In this document: positions 49,602-60,270 of the stretch, in pieces
Numbering within the stretch: position 1 is the stretch's first letter
Layout: each line of letters starts with the position of its first letter
Source of the DNA: Branchiostoma floridae
Taxonomy: Eukaryota; Chordata; Leptocardii; Amphioxiformes; Branchiostomatidae
Assembly: GCF_000003815.2 (NCBI RefSeq)
Contig: NC_049985.1
Coordinates: 8,766,251 to 8,830,250 of the forward strand
DNA length: 64,000 nt
Direction: 5' to 3'
The notes under the pieces: model-generated
What the model was told of the DNA's origin: nothing
Database searches by the model: none
The model's input: the letters and a program-made list of their open reading frames with translations, nothing else
Position numbers and translations under genes: made by a program

Positions 49602-50249
49602 ATGGCGGGAGACGACAAAAAATCGGATTTTCCTGACCTAGATGACTTGATTATGGACGTCTTTAAACCTGATCTATTCAAGGTTTGTTGAATGCATAAC
49701 TTGGAACTGTTTTCTTACCACTCTTATCAAAAGCTCATACTGACAGCACAGGTCTGTTAGCCACCCCCACCCCCCTAAATATTTGCCCAAGATATAATTT
49801 GTGACTTGACTTGACTTGTGATCATAACAGAGAAAAATTGTAAGCACAGGCTGATGAAAATAAGTCATTATTCATTACAGTAAGAGGCAGATGGAGGTCT
49901 CCAAGCAGAACTACGGATGTGAAGACAATGTCCTGCCTTCCAAACAAATTGTAACGTTAGAAATTTGAACTATCATAAACTGCCAATGGCTGCAGAATGG
50001 CTGCAGAATGATTTCAGATGAGTTAAAGTATGGAATACCATGATGACTTCTCATTTCCAGGACATGTCAATGTCAGACTTTGGTAAAGGAGTGTTGGTGG
50101 GAGCCCTGGTGTCCAGAGTATCAGCGCTGACGCTGGGAGCACTGGCCGGGGTGGCATTCGGCATATACGTGGAACAAAACTACAAGGTGCCCAACATAAG
50201 CAAGAAAGTCAGTGACTTGTTAGTAAAGAAGGACGATAAGAAAGACTAG
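49602..50249 (+). CDS. 89-aa membrane microprotein, SLC35A4-uORF-protein-like
   Basis: The exons are 49602-49682 (27 codons, MAGDDKKSD...) and 50061-50249 (62 codons and TAG), joined in phase 0 with a TTTCCAG acceptor. Residues 33-60 hold a Gly/Ala/Val-rich hydrophobic stretch starting FGKGVLVGALVSRVSALT and ending FGIYVEQNYKVPN, then a Lys-rich C-terminus. As I recall it, the microprotein from the upstream ORF of human SLC35A4 has the same pattern: FLKGFLAGYVV, a glycine-spaced helix, then GIYAAQAYAVPN and a short charged tail. That protein is placed in the mitochondrial inner membrane. In vertebrates it shares an mRNA with the nucleotide-sugar transporter; here no transporter frame follows before 52.4 kb. 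Acidic exon 1 differs from vertebrates. Confidence 0.8.
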
Positions 50250-52454
50250 TGTCGGTGTTGCTGGGACATGGATTGACACCTGGCGTATGCTGCACATGAA
50301 GGAGGGACAACCACTCTTATTTCAAGAATACCTTGCCCAGATGGACAGACCTTAGGACTATATTAAGGGTCTTCAATTTATTTATTAAAATGTGACTTGC
50401 TAACCGATGCATGGCTTAGATTTTCTGTGCAGCAGAGCTGGATATAGAAAGTCTACGAGTAGTGCAGCAATGGTAATAGAGCATATGTTTGTATTCAAAA
50501 TAGCATGACAAAGTACTCGATATCCCTAACTGTTGACTCCGTGTGTTGTGCTTTTAGAATTGATAAGGAAAAGCTTTGTATCAAATTTGACGCTAGGTAA
50601 AGAATCATTGTTCAAAATCATAATATACAATGGATCAAAATTTTGTTCTCTGATTTTATTCACTGTTGCAGAAATGGGAATAAGCTGATATAGCCATATA
50701 CTATATAGAAAATAGACGACACCACTAGTGTCACAGACAGTTATTTATGTTTATTTTGTTAAATGCACACGAATCCTCATCATCTTTAGATGGCAAGTAG
50801 CATTCTTAATCAGGCTTGTAGATTAATAGCCATGTCAGCTATACAGGCTACTTTCGGGTCACACACCAAACACAATAACTTTGACACACCCCTAATTTGA
50901 AGCAACTATACCAGATGTCTTAGTATAAAGGTCACCATTGATGGTTACAACCTGTGCTGGAATTTATCCTCTGACCCCAGTTTGAATGAGTCCTGTGATA
51001 TACATGTACTAGTGAGTTAGTGAGTGGGTGACCGTTGACCAATAAGTTCACTAACACAGGCTAATTCTATGCATGTTTACAACACAGGTATTCACTTTTA
51101 CACTGTACTAGTTAACAAATGTTATTATTTTCCAAAGTCAAAACTATCAGTAAAATCCTTTAGACAGCTAATGTTACAAGTTGTTATCATTGAGGCTCTT
51201 ACCTTTGAATGATAACTGAAGTTGAAAACAAAGCTATATATGCTGACACATTTCCGTGAAATTTGGAATCAACCAGTGAAGTGCGTTAGAAGCAAACTCA
51301 CTGTACCAACATCTACTAGTACTACTTACAGTACACAACAAGTAACAGTAAAAGTTAATGACTTTTTTTACTACCGATTGGCCTCTAATATAGATCAGAT
51401 GTCACAGTTATAATTCCTGACACTGCATATTGTTCTTGTACATGTGCTATACAGCCATGTATTGTAAATACAAAAAGACATGTCAAAACATTTTTGACAA
51501 TTTGACCACACTACTAAAGCTGAAAAAAGTATATTTCTATTTGTGGATGATATGTCAAAATTTCCATAGTAATACTAATAGATCATCAGCAAACATTTAC
51601 TTTGATTAAGCACTTCACAGTGATTATTCCTGATCCCATAAGAAGACTGAAACTCCAGAAGATAGTACTGTTTTCCATGTTCCGGACAAGGCCCGACAAA
51701 AGATGGGTTATAGAACTAACTTCAGTGGCAATAAAAAGCCCTTCTTCATATGTGTAATACGAACAAGTGGCCTTCTCATCTTTGTGTGCTTATCGCCCCT
51801 CAGCTATGCAGAAACGTTTCACAATGAAGGCAGTGTCTACATGAGTGTCACATTTTTAAAACACCTGTAATTCACGTCAAGGGAATTCTGCAAAATGTGT
51901 TCATTGATGTGTTATATATTAGAAAAAAACACTCCCTTCTGGAGTTTAGTAATCCTTTGATTAGCAGTCCCCGACTCATCTCTCCTTATTGCACAACAGA
52001 TTGTTATTCATGGTATATTTTCTTGCCTACCAATGTCCCTGGCCCTTCTGTAGGTCGTGCATGATAAAAAGGAGTACCTTTTCAATAAGCACCAGAAACG
52101 GATATAAACAATACAATGTACAATATAGAAATAACTTGCCAAGCATATAGGTAGAACCATTGTCCATAGATTATAGTGACAGTCACAATCACTCTGGCAT
52201 TAGTTGTAGGCCACAAAAAATGGAGGCATTGTGTTCTGATTGTTCTGTTAAGTGAGAAGCTGCATTTTATGAATATGATAACCAAATCTAGTTACAGTTA
52301 CAGGCATTTAGGATTTAATTATTTCAGCATGACTTCAGATGTTTTGTCTGATGATTGTTTCCATGATAATCATCTTTATCCAACAGCCTTAGGTTTTTCT
52401 GAAGGTTTCTTGTCAGGAAGGACGATTGTCCAGTATTGAACTGATCAGTTGCAG
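50250..52454. other. 3' flank, no gene seen
   Basis: This contains the microprotein 3' UTR (ATTAAA near 50386) and about 2 kb of AT-rich sequence. I looked specifically for a multi-pass transporter frame and found none. Open frames are under 90 codons. Confidence 0.5.
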
Positions 52455-54655
52455 CTATGGGCCAGGGAGGCGTGGTGGGCCATTAAGGTCAAGGTAAATG
52501 TTGGGACCCTCGACTTCCTCTTCTTTGTCTATCCCCGAACCATGCAGGCCAGATGAGGTCCCAGCTGCAGGTGGTGGCATCTGTTCTGACATCTCCCAGT
52601 CTTGTGGTTGAGAGGAGGCATTGGAGTTGGTGTATCTGTCGGTGCGTGGAAGAGAATCTGGGATCTCTTCGGCTTGATTTGTTTTCATCCCTGGTGGGTA
52701 GTAGTTGGAATCGCTGCAGTTGGCCGGAAGGTTTGGTCTCGGAGGAGGGTCGGGGACCTTCCCTGCCTGAGATGTGCCCAAGCCTGGAGACTGTGATACA
52801 GCCCTGGACTTGAGGGGCCCGCCGGGATCGGGGTGGGAACGAGGGTCTGGGATTGATGTGGCACCTTTTGGTCCCGTCACGTCAGCGCCATACACTGGAT
52901 TTTTCAATTGCATTGTTTCGGCATATGGGACAATGGGTGTGTCGTCCTGAATCTCATCATATGTGTGGTGAAGAGATGATGAAATTCCAGTGGCGGGGGC
53001 TGGGGACCCCGGGGCAGGTGGCTGGATGTTTTGCAGCGGTATGCCTCCATTAGCACCTGCAGCATTGCCCTGCACATTGTAATGCTGATGCTGTCGCCTC
53101 TTGTAGCACTTGGCGCAAGCAAACGTTATCCCTACCAGAAGGATGGAGGCCACACTAGCACTTGTAGAGTAGACAACAGTCATCATGGTGTCCTGGTGTA
53201 GCTCATTCCCTGTTGGAGTGGTACTGTCCCTCTGGCGGTTCCTGTCCGTGGTTTTAGCGATAGTTTCAATAATCTTTCCATTTCGACGTAATGGTGTTGT
53301 GGCATAAACGGCTGTCCTCGTGTTATTCCTGTCCGTGGTTTTGGCGTTAGTTTTGATGATCTGTCTATTCAGTTTAATAGGTGTTGTGTCGTAGACCACT
53401 GTCCTTGTGGTATGCTCTTCCCTCTGCTCTCCTATNNNNNNNNNNNNNNNNNNNNNNNNNNNNNNNNNNNNNNNNNNNNNNNNNNNNNNNNNNNNNNNNN
53501 NNNNNNNNNNNNNNNNNNNNNNNNNNNTACAAATAGACTAATTGTATGATTATATCCTAATCTGAAGTGAAAAAAATTGCGTGTTTTCAAAGAAGAAGAT
53601 CTTCCCCTGTAGCCAGGCCGGAGTGTGATGAACTCATTACCCCACCCCCTAGGGTGCCTACTCGAGGCCTGGAAGTTGTTACTTACAGCCAGGAGGGTCT
53701 AACTCTGGTGGTCACTCAGATAAACTACGTAGTATGCCTTTAACTTTATCTTTTCAGCAAGTCTTGTTGTGACCTGTACTTAGCCCGGTGTGGCCAAAAT
53801 GTGCAACAAAGTTCTTCAATCACCAGGGTCTACACGTATCTACTACTATATATGGCTACCCGAACAGTTTGTAATATTGTTAGATGACAGTATTTAAACT
53901 GCACAATGCCGTAAATGAATGGAAAATCCTACCATCTTGGACCATGTCCACAATAGGCCAGTCCCCACTCTCCCCATCATGCTTGGGTAGTGAGTGTACT
54001 CCACTCGGTTGTACAGTCACTGGAAAAGGAAAGTTGACAAATAGTTCACGGTTGCCGACGTCGTGCCTGTGTTGATGTTATATCGACCGAAACTACAACT
54101 TCTGTAGAATCTGATAACACGCTACAGGATGATTGTTGTTGTTGCCCTTGTGTAAGGTCTAATACTCCAGTGGAACGCCTCGTAGGTTTAGCAACAGCTT
54201 CAGCCAAGTCTCTTGTAAACAAGCACATATAACCGGGCGCCATTTTGACAGTGAAATTCCGGCGCGGAAGCTCCGAATGAATGACGTCATAATTATGCAT
54301 AGGGCACGCTTTCGGACCAGGGCAGGTAGCAAATATATTCTGCCTTCAACCAAGGACACCATTTGGGAGATATAACTACCTTTGTTTAAGCTATAGAATG
54401 AATGAACATGAGTCGTCGAGTTCGACCTTGGTTTCACACAGATAACTTTACTCTCCATCAAGGACCTCCTTGCTCTCCATGCAGTTTTGACTAGCCCGCA
54501 GATATAAAGAAAACAAAATAGAAAGCCGGACAAAAAGCGTCAAAAACGGCTTGCCACACAGAGCCTTGACTGAAAAGTATCTTACCTCGCATCAAGAGGA
54601 TGACCAAAAGGGTGGAAACATAGGCTTTCCCCACACTGGCGTTGAGCCCTCCCAT
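52455..54655 (-). CDS. transmembrane protein with signalling-type tail (gene B)
   Basis: Exon 1, 54586-54655, encodes the signal peptide (MGGLNASVGKAYVSTLLVIL). Exon 2, 53933-54019, is 87 nt of ectodomain (VTVQPSGVHSLPKHDGESGD, then PIVDMVQD). Both junctions are phase 1. The last exon reads from inside the N gap (up to 53435) to a stop at 52455. It has two tandem stalk repeats (TTPIKLNRQIIKTNAKTTDR and a second TTPLRRNGKIIETIAKTTDR), a membrane helix at about residues 74-96 of this exon, and a 215-residue Pro-rich tail. The juxtamembrane CYKRRQHQHYN and GIPLQNIQPPAP match gene A's tail. Tyrosine motifs are HTYDEI, KNPVYGAD (NPxY) and NIYLDL; PDPPPRPNLP is SH3-ligand-like. The ectodomain may be larger, because exon sequence is lost in the gap. 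Confidence 0.75.
53436..53527. other. assembly gap, 92 N
   Basis: A 92-N gap cutting into the last exon of gene B. The upstream boundary of that exon is not visible. Confidence 0.99.
53768..53822 (+). mobile_element. LINE 3' tail fragment
   Basis: TTGTGACCTGTACTTAGCCC followed by GTGCAACAAAGTTCTTCAATC closely matches the 3' end of the LINE fragment near 58876-58930. It sits in an intron of gene B. Confidence 0.6.
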
Positions 54656-54957
54656 ACTGTGATGGCTGTGATCAGCGAAAGTCATCCGTGTCCGCACAGC
54701 AAAGTGCGCATAAACAGACTGGCCGTAATCGCGCAAACTGACCGAAAAATCGCTCTGGACAAACAATTGATCATTACGTCACGGAAAAGGAGATCGTTGA
54801 TTGGACGGTGCTTATCTTGATAAAATTCCGTTCCTTGCGGGGAGACACGACCATTGTTCTGGTCTTTACTGTGACGGACAAGTGTGAATAGCTGGGCGAC
54901 CTTTCCTGTTAGCGTCACCAGGGAAAGCTTGAGGATTACCGCCGGTGTACCACCGAG
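54656..54957. promoter_or_regulatory. divergent promoter between gene B and CxxC protein
   Basis: 302 bp separate the start codons of two head-to-head genes. There is no TATA box. The compact distance suggests a shared bidirectional promoter. Minus-strand frames continue upstream of the chosen gene B ATG, so a longer N-terminus for gene B is possible. Confidence 0.45.
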
Positions 54958-55666
54958 ATGACGGAGATTAACGCTACTACACTGTTTATCTGGCTAGAAA
55001 ACCTTTCATGTCCCGTCTCTGGGCCGGTAAGGGTACTGAAGTCCGACCAAGGAATTCTACTGGAACAAGGACGCAAAACAATCAGTGCTGTCTACCCTGA
55101 AGGCGCATTGCGGATAATAGAAGTGTGTCTAGAGTTCCAGTTGGACTGTCATCTCAGATATTGCCACTGCCCGGCCAACAAAGGCGCCTGTCTGGAAATA
55201 TCAATTCTAACTACACCTGAACTTGCCAAGAGCGTGCGATCCAGATTAGATAAGGCGATGGAGCTTCACAAGAACGCACGATGGGTACCGACAGATGATG
55301 AGACTACTAGGGAGGTGAGGAACGAAATTTTTACCCATACATTGGGTATTTGTATATATCTTCCCCATCTCTTAAATTTGCCCGATCTCCAAGTTTGGAA
55401 TGGAACCGCATAGAATGCTTTTTATATGCTACTGACTATCTCATACTTAAATTGCCCTCCAACAGTGAGAAATTATATGTACTTGATCTTTTTATCTACA
55501 GGTGACAGATGCTGACGACTTTGAAGACTTGAATAGTACCTGCGACGACTGTGGTTTCCAGATTTTCGCCAGGCTGGACGACTTAGATGAAACACACCGG
55601 AATATCAGAGAGACATTGTATAGACAGTGCATCGCTTGTGGAGACATAAATGCCTTGTACATGTGA
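54958..55666 (+). CDS. unrecognised 173-aa protein with paired CxxC motifs
   Basis: Exon 1, 54958-55314 (119 codons), and exon 2, 55502-55666 (54 codons and TGA), are joined in phase 0 across a GTGAGG donor and a TTTATCTACAG acceptor. Exon 1 begins MTEINATTLFIWLENLSCPV and has a cysteine cluster HLRYCHCPANKGAC. Exon 2 has an acidic DADDFEDL, then CDDCGFQ and, 28 residues on, CIACGD. The two CxxC pairs in exon 2 look like a small zinc ribbon. There is no signal peptide or membrane segment, so it is probably nuclear or cytosolic. I do not recognise the family and infer no function. ATG choice: first in-frame ATG, in context GAGATGA. It is divergent from gene B. Confidence 0.7.
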
Positions 55667-55813
55667 CTGGTGTACGTGACTACCCAGAAAGTCATTTAGA
55701 CATGAAACAATAGCAATTCAAATTGTGTTAAATGAACGTGCTAGAACTAGCTTTCAAGATTGATAGCGAACCAATTGTTACTACTAGCCGACGTAAGGCA
55801 AATGCGTGTAAAG

Positions 55814-56158
55814 CAGGGTTGTAGCCAGCACTTGTCCTTCAGTCCTTTGAAGGAATGTTGCAGCTGGGGACTGAAACAAGTTTTCCCCATTCCGTCCCCT
55901 GGGACAGACAAAAATTGATATGTAAAGATATTAAAAAAAAAACTGAAACCCATGTGTTCTTCTTCACCAAAACAGATGACATTGAACAGCTTAGTCTACG
56001 AGCAAAATTTGCACCTCAAAATGCAGGAAATAGTGTTTCAGATGGTCTTGACTGGTCCGAGAAATGACGCGCAACGTCACGCCATGCCTTTGGTGCTCGG
56101 TAGGATCACCATTCAAAATCAAGGAGACTGAAAATGATTCAGGCTGGCTACAACCCTG
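55814..56158. mobile_element. hAT-type MITE with perfect 8-bp TSD
   Basis: The 16-bp TIRs CAGGGTTGTAGCCAGC / GCTGGCTACAACCCTG bound 345 bp. Direct repeats GTGTAAAG lie at 55806-55813 and 56159-56166. The CAGGG terminus plus an 8-bp duplication is diagnostic of hAT elements. There is no transposase. Confidence 0.9.
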
Positions 56159-56423
56159 GTGTAAAGATTTAGAATTATAAAGTCAAGCTGTCAATCTTAT
56201 GACTGATGTCAATCTTAGGGCGGTGATTTGGAAGAGACTGCAGTTTCTGCTTACTTACCTTTATTGTTGTAGATGTAATTGTCGTTGGTTTATGAGTTGG
56301 AAATGCGGATATGTGTTTGGTCTACATCTACTTGCGGAATAATAATCTGAACATAGGTGCGATTCTGTGTGTACATACCTATGCAGGATATAGACATCCA
56401 TTAATCCTTGAAGCTAGTCTCCA

Positions 56424-56612
56424 GGCAGATTTACCGGTGGCATAAAGGATCATAGTAAAAAAAGCTGGTAAAGGAGTATAAAGTTATTCGCGAGACACGA
56501 TATCTGTGAGAGGAGCGAGCCGGTAACAACTACTAGTATATTTCCGCGACTTAACCTCTGCTGGGAGAATAGGCGGGCTTTGATACTATCTTATCGCACC
56601 GGTAAATCTGCC
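56424..56612. mobile_element. small TIR element
   Basis: Perfect 16-bp inverted ends GGCAGATTTACCGGTG (56424-56439) and CACCGGTAAATCTGCC (56597-56612). The interior includes GGTAAAGGAGTATAAAG. The left end is preceded by TCTCCA, as in the 13.75-kb and 13.99-kb sequences, so it is probably a related family. Confidence 0.7.
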
Positions 56613-56665
56613 AGCCTTGAGATTATATTGAAGCCAGGTTTCTTTATTGTGTGATGAAACCAAGC

Positions 56666-56790
56666 CTGAGTACCATCCTCCGTAGTGACCACTGGCTTAG
56701 TTTAATAGTCAATACTTTCGCTTGCTAACCAATCCGTGGTTTGCAAGCGAAAGTATTGAACCAGCGGGCACTACGGAGCATGGTACTCAG
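56666..56790. mobile_element. foldback element
   Basis: Long imperfect arms: CTGAGTACCATCCTCCGTAG to CTTTCGCTTGCTAACC on the left (56666-56730), and GGTTTGCAAGCGAAAG to GGTACTCAG on the right (56738-56790). A second copy is broken by the Harbinger-like insertion at 59.0-60.2 kb. Confidence 0.75.
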
Positions 56791-57853
56791 TCTAGACTAG
56801 TAAAACCAGGGAGAGAAAGGGAATCTCAAGCAATGTAGCAATGCCACTCTTGTTCTCATCCTTACAATAAGTACACACTGTGAATCGATTAGCTACCTGT
56901 ATGTGATTTCATGTGGAATTTGACAACGTCATTAAAACAGACTAGTACTGCAAACCTTACTGAGTGACCAGTTCCTCGCTTTCATTACCTTTCCTCGGAA
57001 ATTATTACCGCAAAAAAAATCTTTCTATTCGTTCACTCGTGTCTGACATGGGACTCGCAACATTTAACACGTGTCCATTTACTGGGCGATTGAATGTTAC
57101 ATAAAATGCATACAGTAAGTCTAGTACTAACATATATGACCTAACATATATGACGGTAATGTTGACAACTGAAGTAATCCTCAAGAACAGTCTATAAACG
57201 TTTTAACATAACGTTACACTGCAGTTCTGTCTTAGCTGAGACATTCTGTTGTATAGATCCGCTTTTCTTCTGAACTGCACATAGCATCAGATAAACTTCA
57301 TATACCGAAATGGGTAGTACATTTAAATGCATTCCGAAATAGCAGTCTTGAACGTTGACCCGAATCATCTAACCAAAACTAACAGTGCATGTTGTAGCAT
57401 GTCGGCATATCACTTGTTCCAGCCCGTGTGTTGTCCTGTACATGTCGTCCCGTGTGAAATGTTGGTTCGGATTTTTAAAAAAATGGTTGGTGACTTTAAC
57501 TATTACCGAAGTCCTCAGCTCAAACACTTTTGTGGTCAAGTACTCGCAGTTCACTACTTTTTTACGGGCCTTATTGTGTAACTATTTCTGAAAAAGAAGT
57601 AACGTTACTAGTATTAAAGGACATACAATATCCTTGAAATAACATAGTCTCCGTTTGGTAGGTTATCCTGGTAGATCTTGAAAACTTGTTTACTATCTTG
57701 CTGATAAGGACATGTTGGAGCAGCAAAAATTTGTGCAATTATGTGACGACTGAGTGTTCTGACAGGCAGGCGAGACTGGCGTATACGTAAACCCTGTAAA
57801 GTGTAATGTTGTCACTGACTTACGTGCGAAGCGACAATTGGAAGTTATTCGAA

Positions 57854-58118
57854 AAGCCCCGTTTACAAATCAAGAATTTAGCTCGGACGAGNNNNNNNNN
57901 NNNNNNNNNNNNNNNNNNNNNNNNNNNNNNNNNNNNNNNNNNNNNNNNNNNNNNNNNNNNNNNNNNNNNNNNNNNNNNNNNNNNNNNNNNNTCCCCACCT
58001 TCAAATCATGTTAATCTCTACCACTTTGACCTACATCTGTAACCTGACACCTGTTTCTATTTGCTTTTGTCTCAGTCAGACTCGTCCGAGCTAAATTCTT
58101 GATTTGTAAACGGGGCTT
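57854..58118. mobile_element. TIR element interrupted by N gap
   Basis: Perfect 38-bp inverted ends: AAGCCCCGTTTACAAATC through GCTCGGACGAG on the left, and the exact inverse ending GATTTGTAAACGGGGCTT on the right. The interior contains the 100-N gap 57892-57991. The ends resemble those of the larger element at 59017-60224 (TTTACAAATnAAGAATTTAG). Confidence 0.8.
57892..57991. other. assembly gap, 100 N
   Basis: A placeholder gap starting exactly at the inner end of a 38-bp inverted repeat, which may have caused the assembly break. Confidence 0.99.
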
Positions 58119-58387
58119 AAGGACAGCCAATATACTAACACATATCGACTACAAAAATTTAACAAGCCTAAAAAAGTTCCTGTGGTGTCTGGACAGTCTT
58201 AATTGTTCTTGTCTGCATGCTCTTTTTCACAATATGTAATCATGCGTTTTAATCTTACATATATGTAAGATATTAACGTATAACGCAAAGGTGGTTGATC
58301 ATGAATGAGACAAATTGAGTAAGGGATTGTTAGTTATAGCCTCTTCCAGGCTCCGCGGATCGCTGGTCTTAGCCGAACTCTAGTAGA

Positions 58388-58935
58388 AATTAGAAATTAG
58401 AACATACAGACTATTAAAACAATCTTATAAAGAAGAAGAATATCTTATGATTGCCAATGTACGCCACAGATCTACCATCACAAAACTAAGAATCAGTTGC
58501 CACAAATTACGAATCGAATCAGGAAGACATAACCACTCTGCTCTAGAGCAAAGAATATGCCAATTTTGTAGTTTAGGGAAAGTAGAAGATGAAGTACATT
58601 ATACTATGGATTGTCTTTTGTATGGTAGCGATAGGAGTATTTAATTTGACTATGTATTAAGTAAACATCCTCACTTTAGATACTTGAATAGTAAAGAGAA
58701 ATTTATATTCCTGATAGCTTTTGATAAACCAACTCTAACCAACCATACAGCTAGCTACATTTATGCAATTACCAAGAAGCGAGAGGAAGTCGAATGTCCT
58801 AGAATAGATTAGACGCACATCTGCATATAAATATGTGTATGATTCTTTTCATTGTTACATATATGGGATTCTCACCATGTGACCTGTACTTAGCCCAGTG
58901 GGGCACAAATGTGCAATAAAGGTCTTCATTCAGTA
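58388..58935 (+). mobile_element. non-LTR retrotransposon 3' fragment
   Basis: The frame 58447-58644 encodes ANVRHRSTITKLRISCHKLR, then ESGRH and ICQFCSLGKVEDEVHYTMDC. This is the cysteine/histidine-containing C-terminus typical of LINE reverse transcriptases. The 3' end reads GTGACCTGTACTTAGCCC and GTGCAATAAAGGTCTTCATTC. It is 5'-truncated, and the frame stops early. A tail of the same family is at 53768-53822. Confidence 0.8.
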
Positions 58936-59016
58936 TTAAATCTATCGGCTCACATGGTGAAATGTGTTAGCCTTAGTGCCATCCTCCGTACTGAGTCCGT
59001 AGTGATTCCGTGGTTA

Positions 59017-60224
59017 AGCCGGCTTTACAATTCATGCGGACGCCGGCCGAATTTGTAGATCGGTCAGAGCTCGCCGAATTTCAACATCGCCCGAGTATCG
59101 GCTGTATTTTTCGCTGAAAATCTGCCCCCTTTACAAATGGACGGAGCCCGTCCGACGTCCGTCCAAGACAACTGATTTGTTAGTGAGATTATACTATGTC
59201 TTGAACATGGACGAAGTCAGAACTGACTAACCTTGTAAAAAGCCAATATTTGTGTAAATCTAATTTCTGAGTTGCGAGATATATGTAGGACATGAGTGGA
59301 GTGGACGGGCACACTGAAAACAATAATATCAACAGGAATGTTGTGACATACTAATCCAAAAACTACCACAAGAGCCACAAAGTGAACAAACCAGTCTGAT
59401 TCACCATAATACAATGATATTGACAAAGCTGACATCGGGCGAACCTCGGGCAAACCTCGGGCGAACCTCGAGCGAAGGCCGACAAAGGCCGTCTGAGTTT
59501 CAGACTTGAAGCCTTTAGACATGAAGAATATATGATCTAACACATTCAAACCAATAGCAAAAAAATAGATAGGAAGTGCTGTCTTGGTGTCCAATTGCCT
59601 TGAATTATGAATAAAAGGTACGCAGCTTTTTTTTAGAAAAGTTCATATAGTAGTCTTTATTTATCTTATATTTCGGAACAAACTTTTTATTAAAGATGAA
59701 AGGCCAAAACAAAGGCACGTGTTCAACACAGGTATCAAATTGATTAGGTGACAGTTAAAATTCTGCCGGAGCCCTCCCAAGCTCCCAGCGACACCAGCAC
59801 AACGCTCGCCCAAAGCACGCCAAACTAGTTTAAAGTCGGACGGAATATCGTCCGGTTATTGCAGGAAGCCCGAACGAGTCTGGCGCGAGGCTTAAGAGAT
59901 CGGGCAAACTCCGACCGAAAAGAAGACAGTTAAAAACCGTCGGTTAGCCGCCTGAGTACTGGCCAAGTCTTGGCCATTGCTCAGACAAGCTCCCGTCGAG
60001 CTACAGGCAACCCATTGACGGGCTCTCCGAGCTCAACACTCGCCACTGAGGCCTCGCTGAAATTAAGCGCAGCTGCAAGTGCCCCGCAAACGCCGGCCGA
60101 GCTGCAAAAATTCGCTCGAGGTCCGCATAATCGCCAAAGCGCCGGTCATACTCCGGCCGAAAATGTCCATTTGGAGCTCGCCAACAACTCGGCCGAGCTA
60201 AATTCTTCATTTGTAAAGGGGGCT
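59017..60224. mobile_element. Harbinger-like element nested in a foldback element
   Basis: The ends are AGCCGGCTTTACAATTCAT and, inverted, ATTCTTCATTTGTAAAGGG ending GGCT. TTA lies on both sides (59014-59016 and 60225-60227). The GC-rich interior has many GGCCGA/TCGGCC motifs and no transposase. Flanking sequence (58965-59016 and 60228-60270) is a split copy of the 56666-56790 foldback (CCGTGG TTA GCAAGCG), so this is a nested insertion. The 125-codon minus frame inside shows no domain. Confidence 0.75.
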
Positions 60225-60270
60225 TTAGCAAGCGAAAGGATTAAGGCAGCTGGCACTAGGGAGCCAGGCT

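Larger units (their letters stand above)
55667..57853. other. repeat-rich intergenic region
   Basis: Three TIR or foldback elements are listed separately (55814, 56424, 56666). The remaining sequence to 57.85 kb has only short frames and repeated AACATATATGACC. Confidence 0.5.

Noticed and set aside
54046-54243. Minus frame starting MAPGYMCLFTRD with good start context
   Set aside because: Tempting as a first exon for gene B, but no donor in it gives the phase 1 exit needed by exon 2 with a reasonable intron, whereas the signal-peptide exon at 54586-54655 fits.
59217-59594. 125-codon minus frame with hydrophobic stretches
   Set aside because: Inside a non-autonomous Harbinger-like element; no splice sites or family motif.
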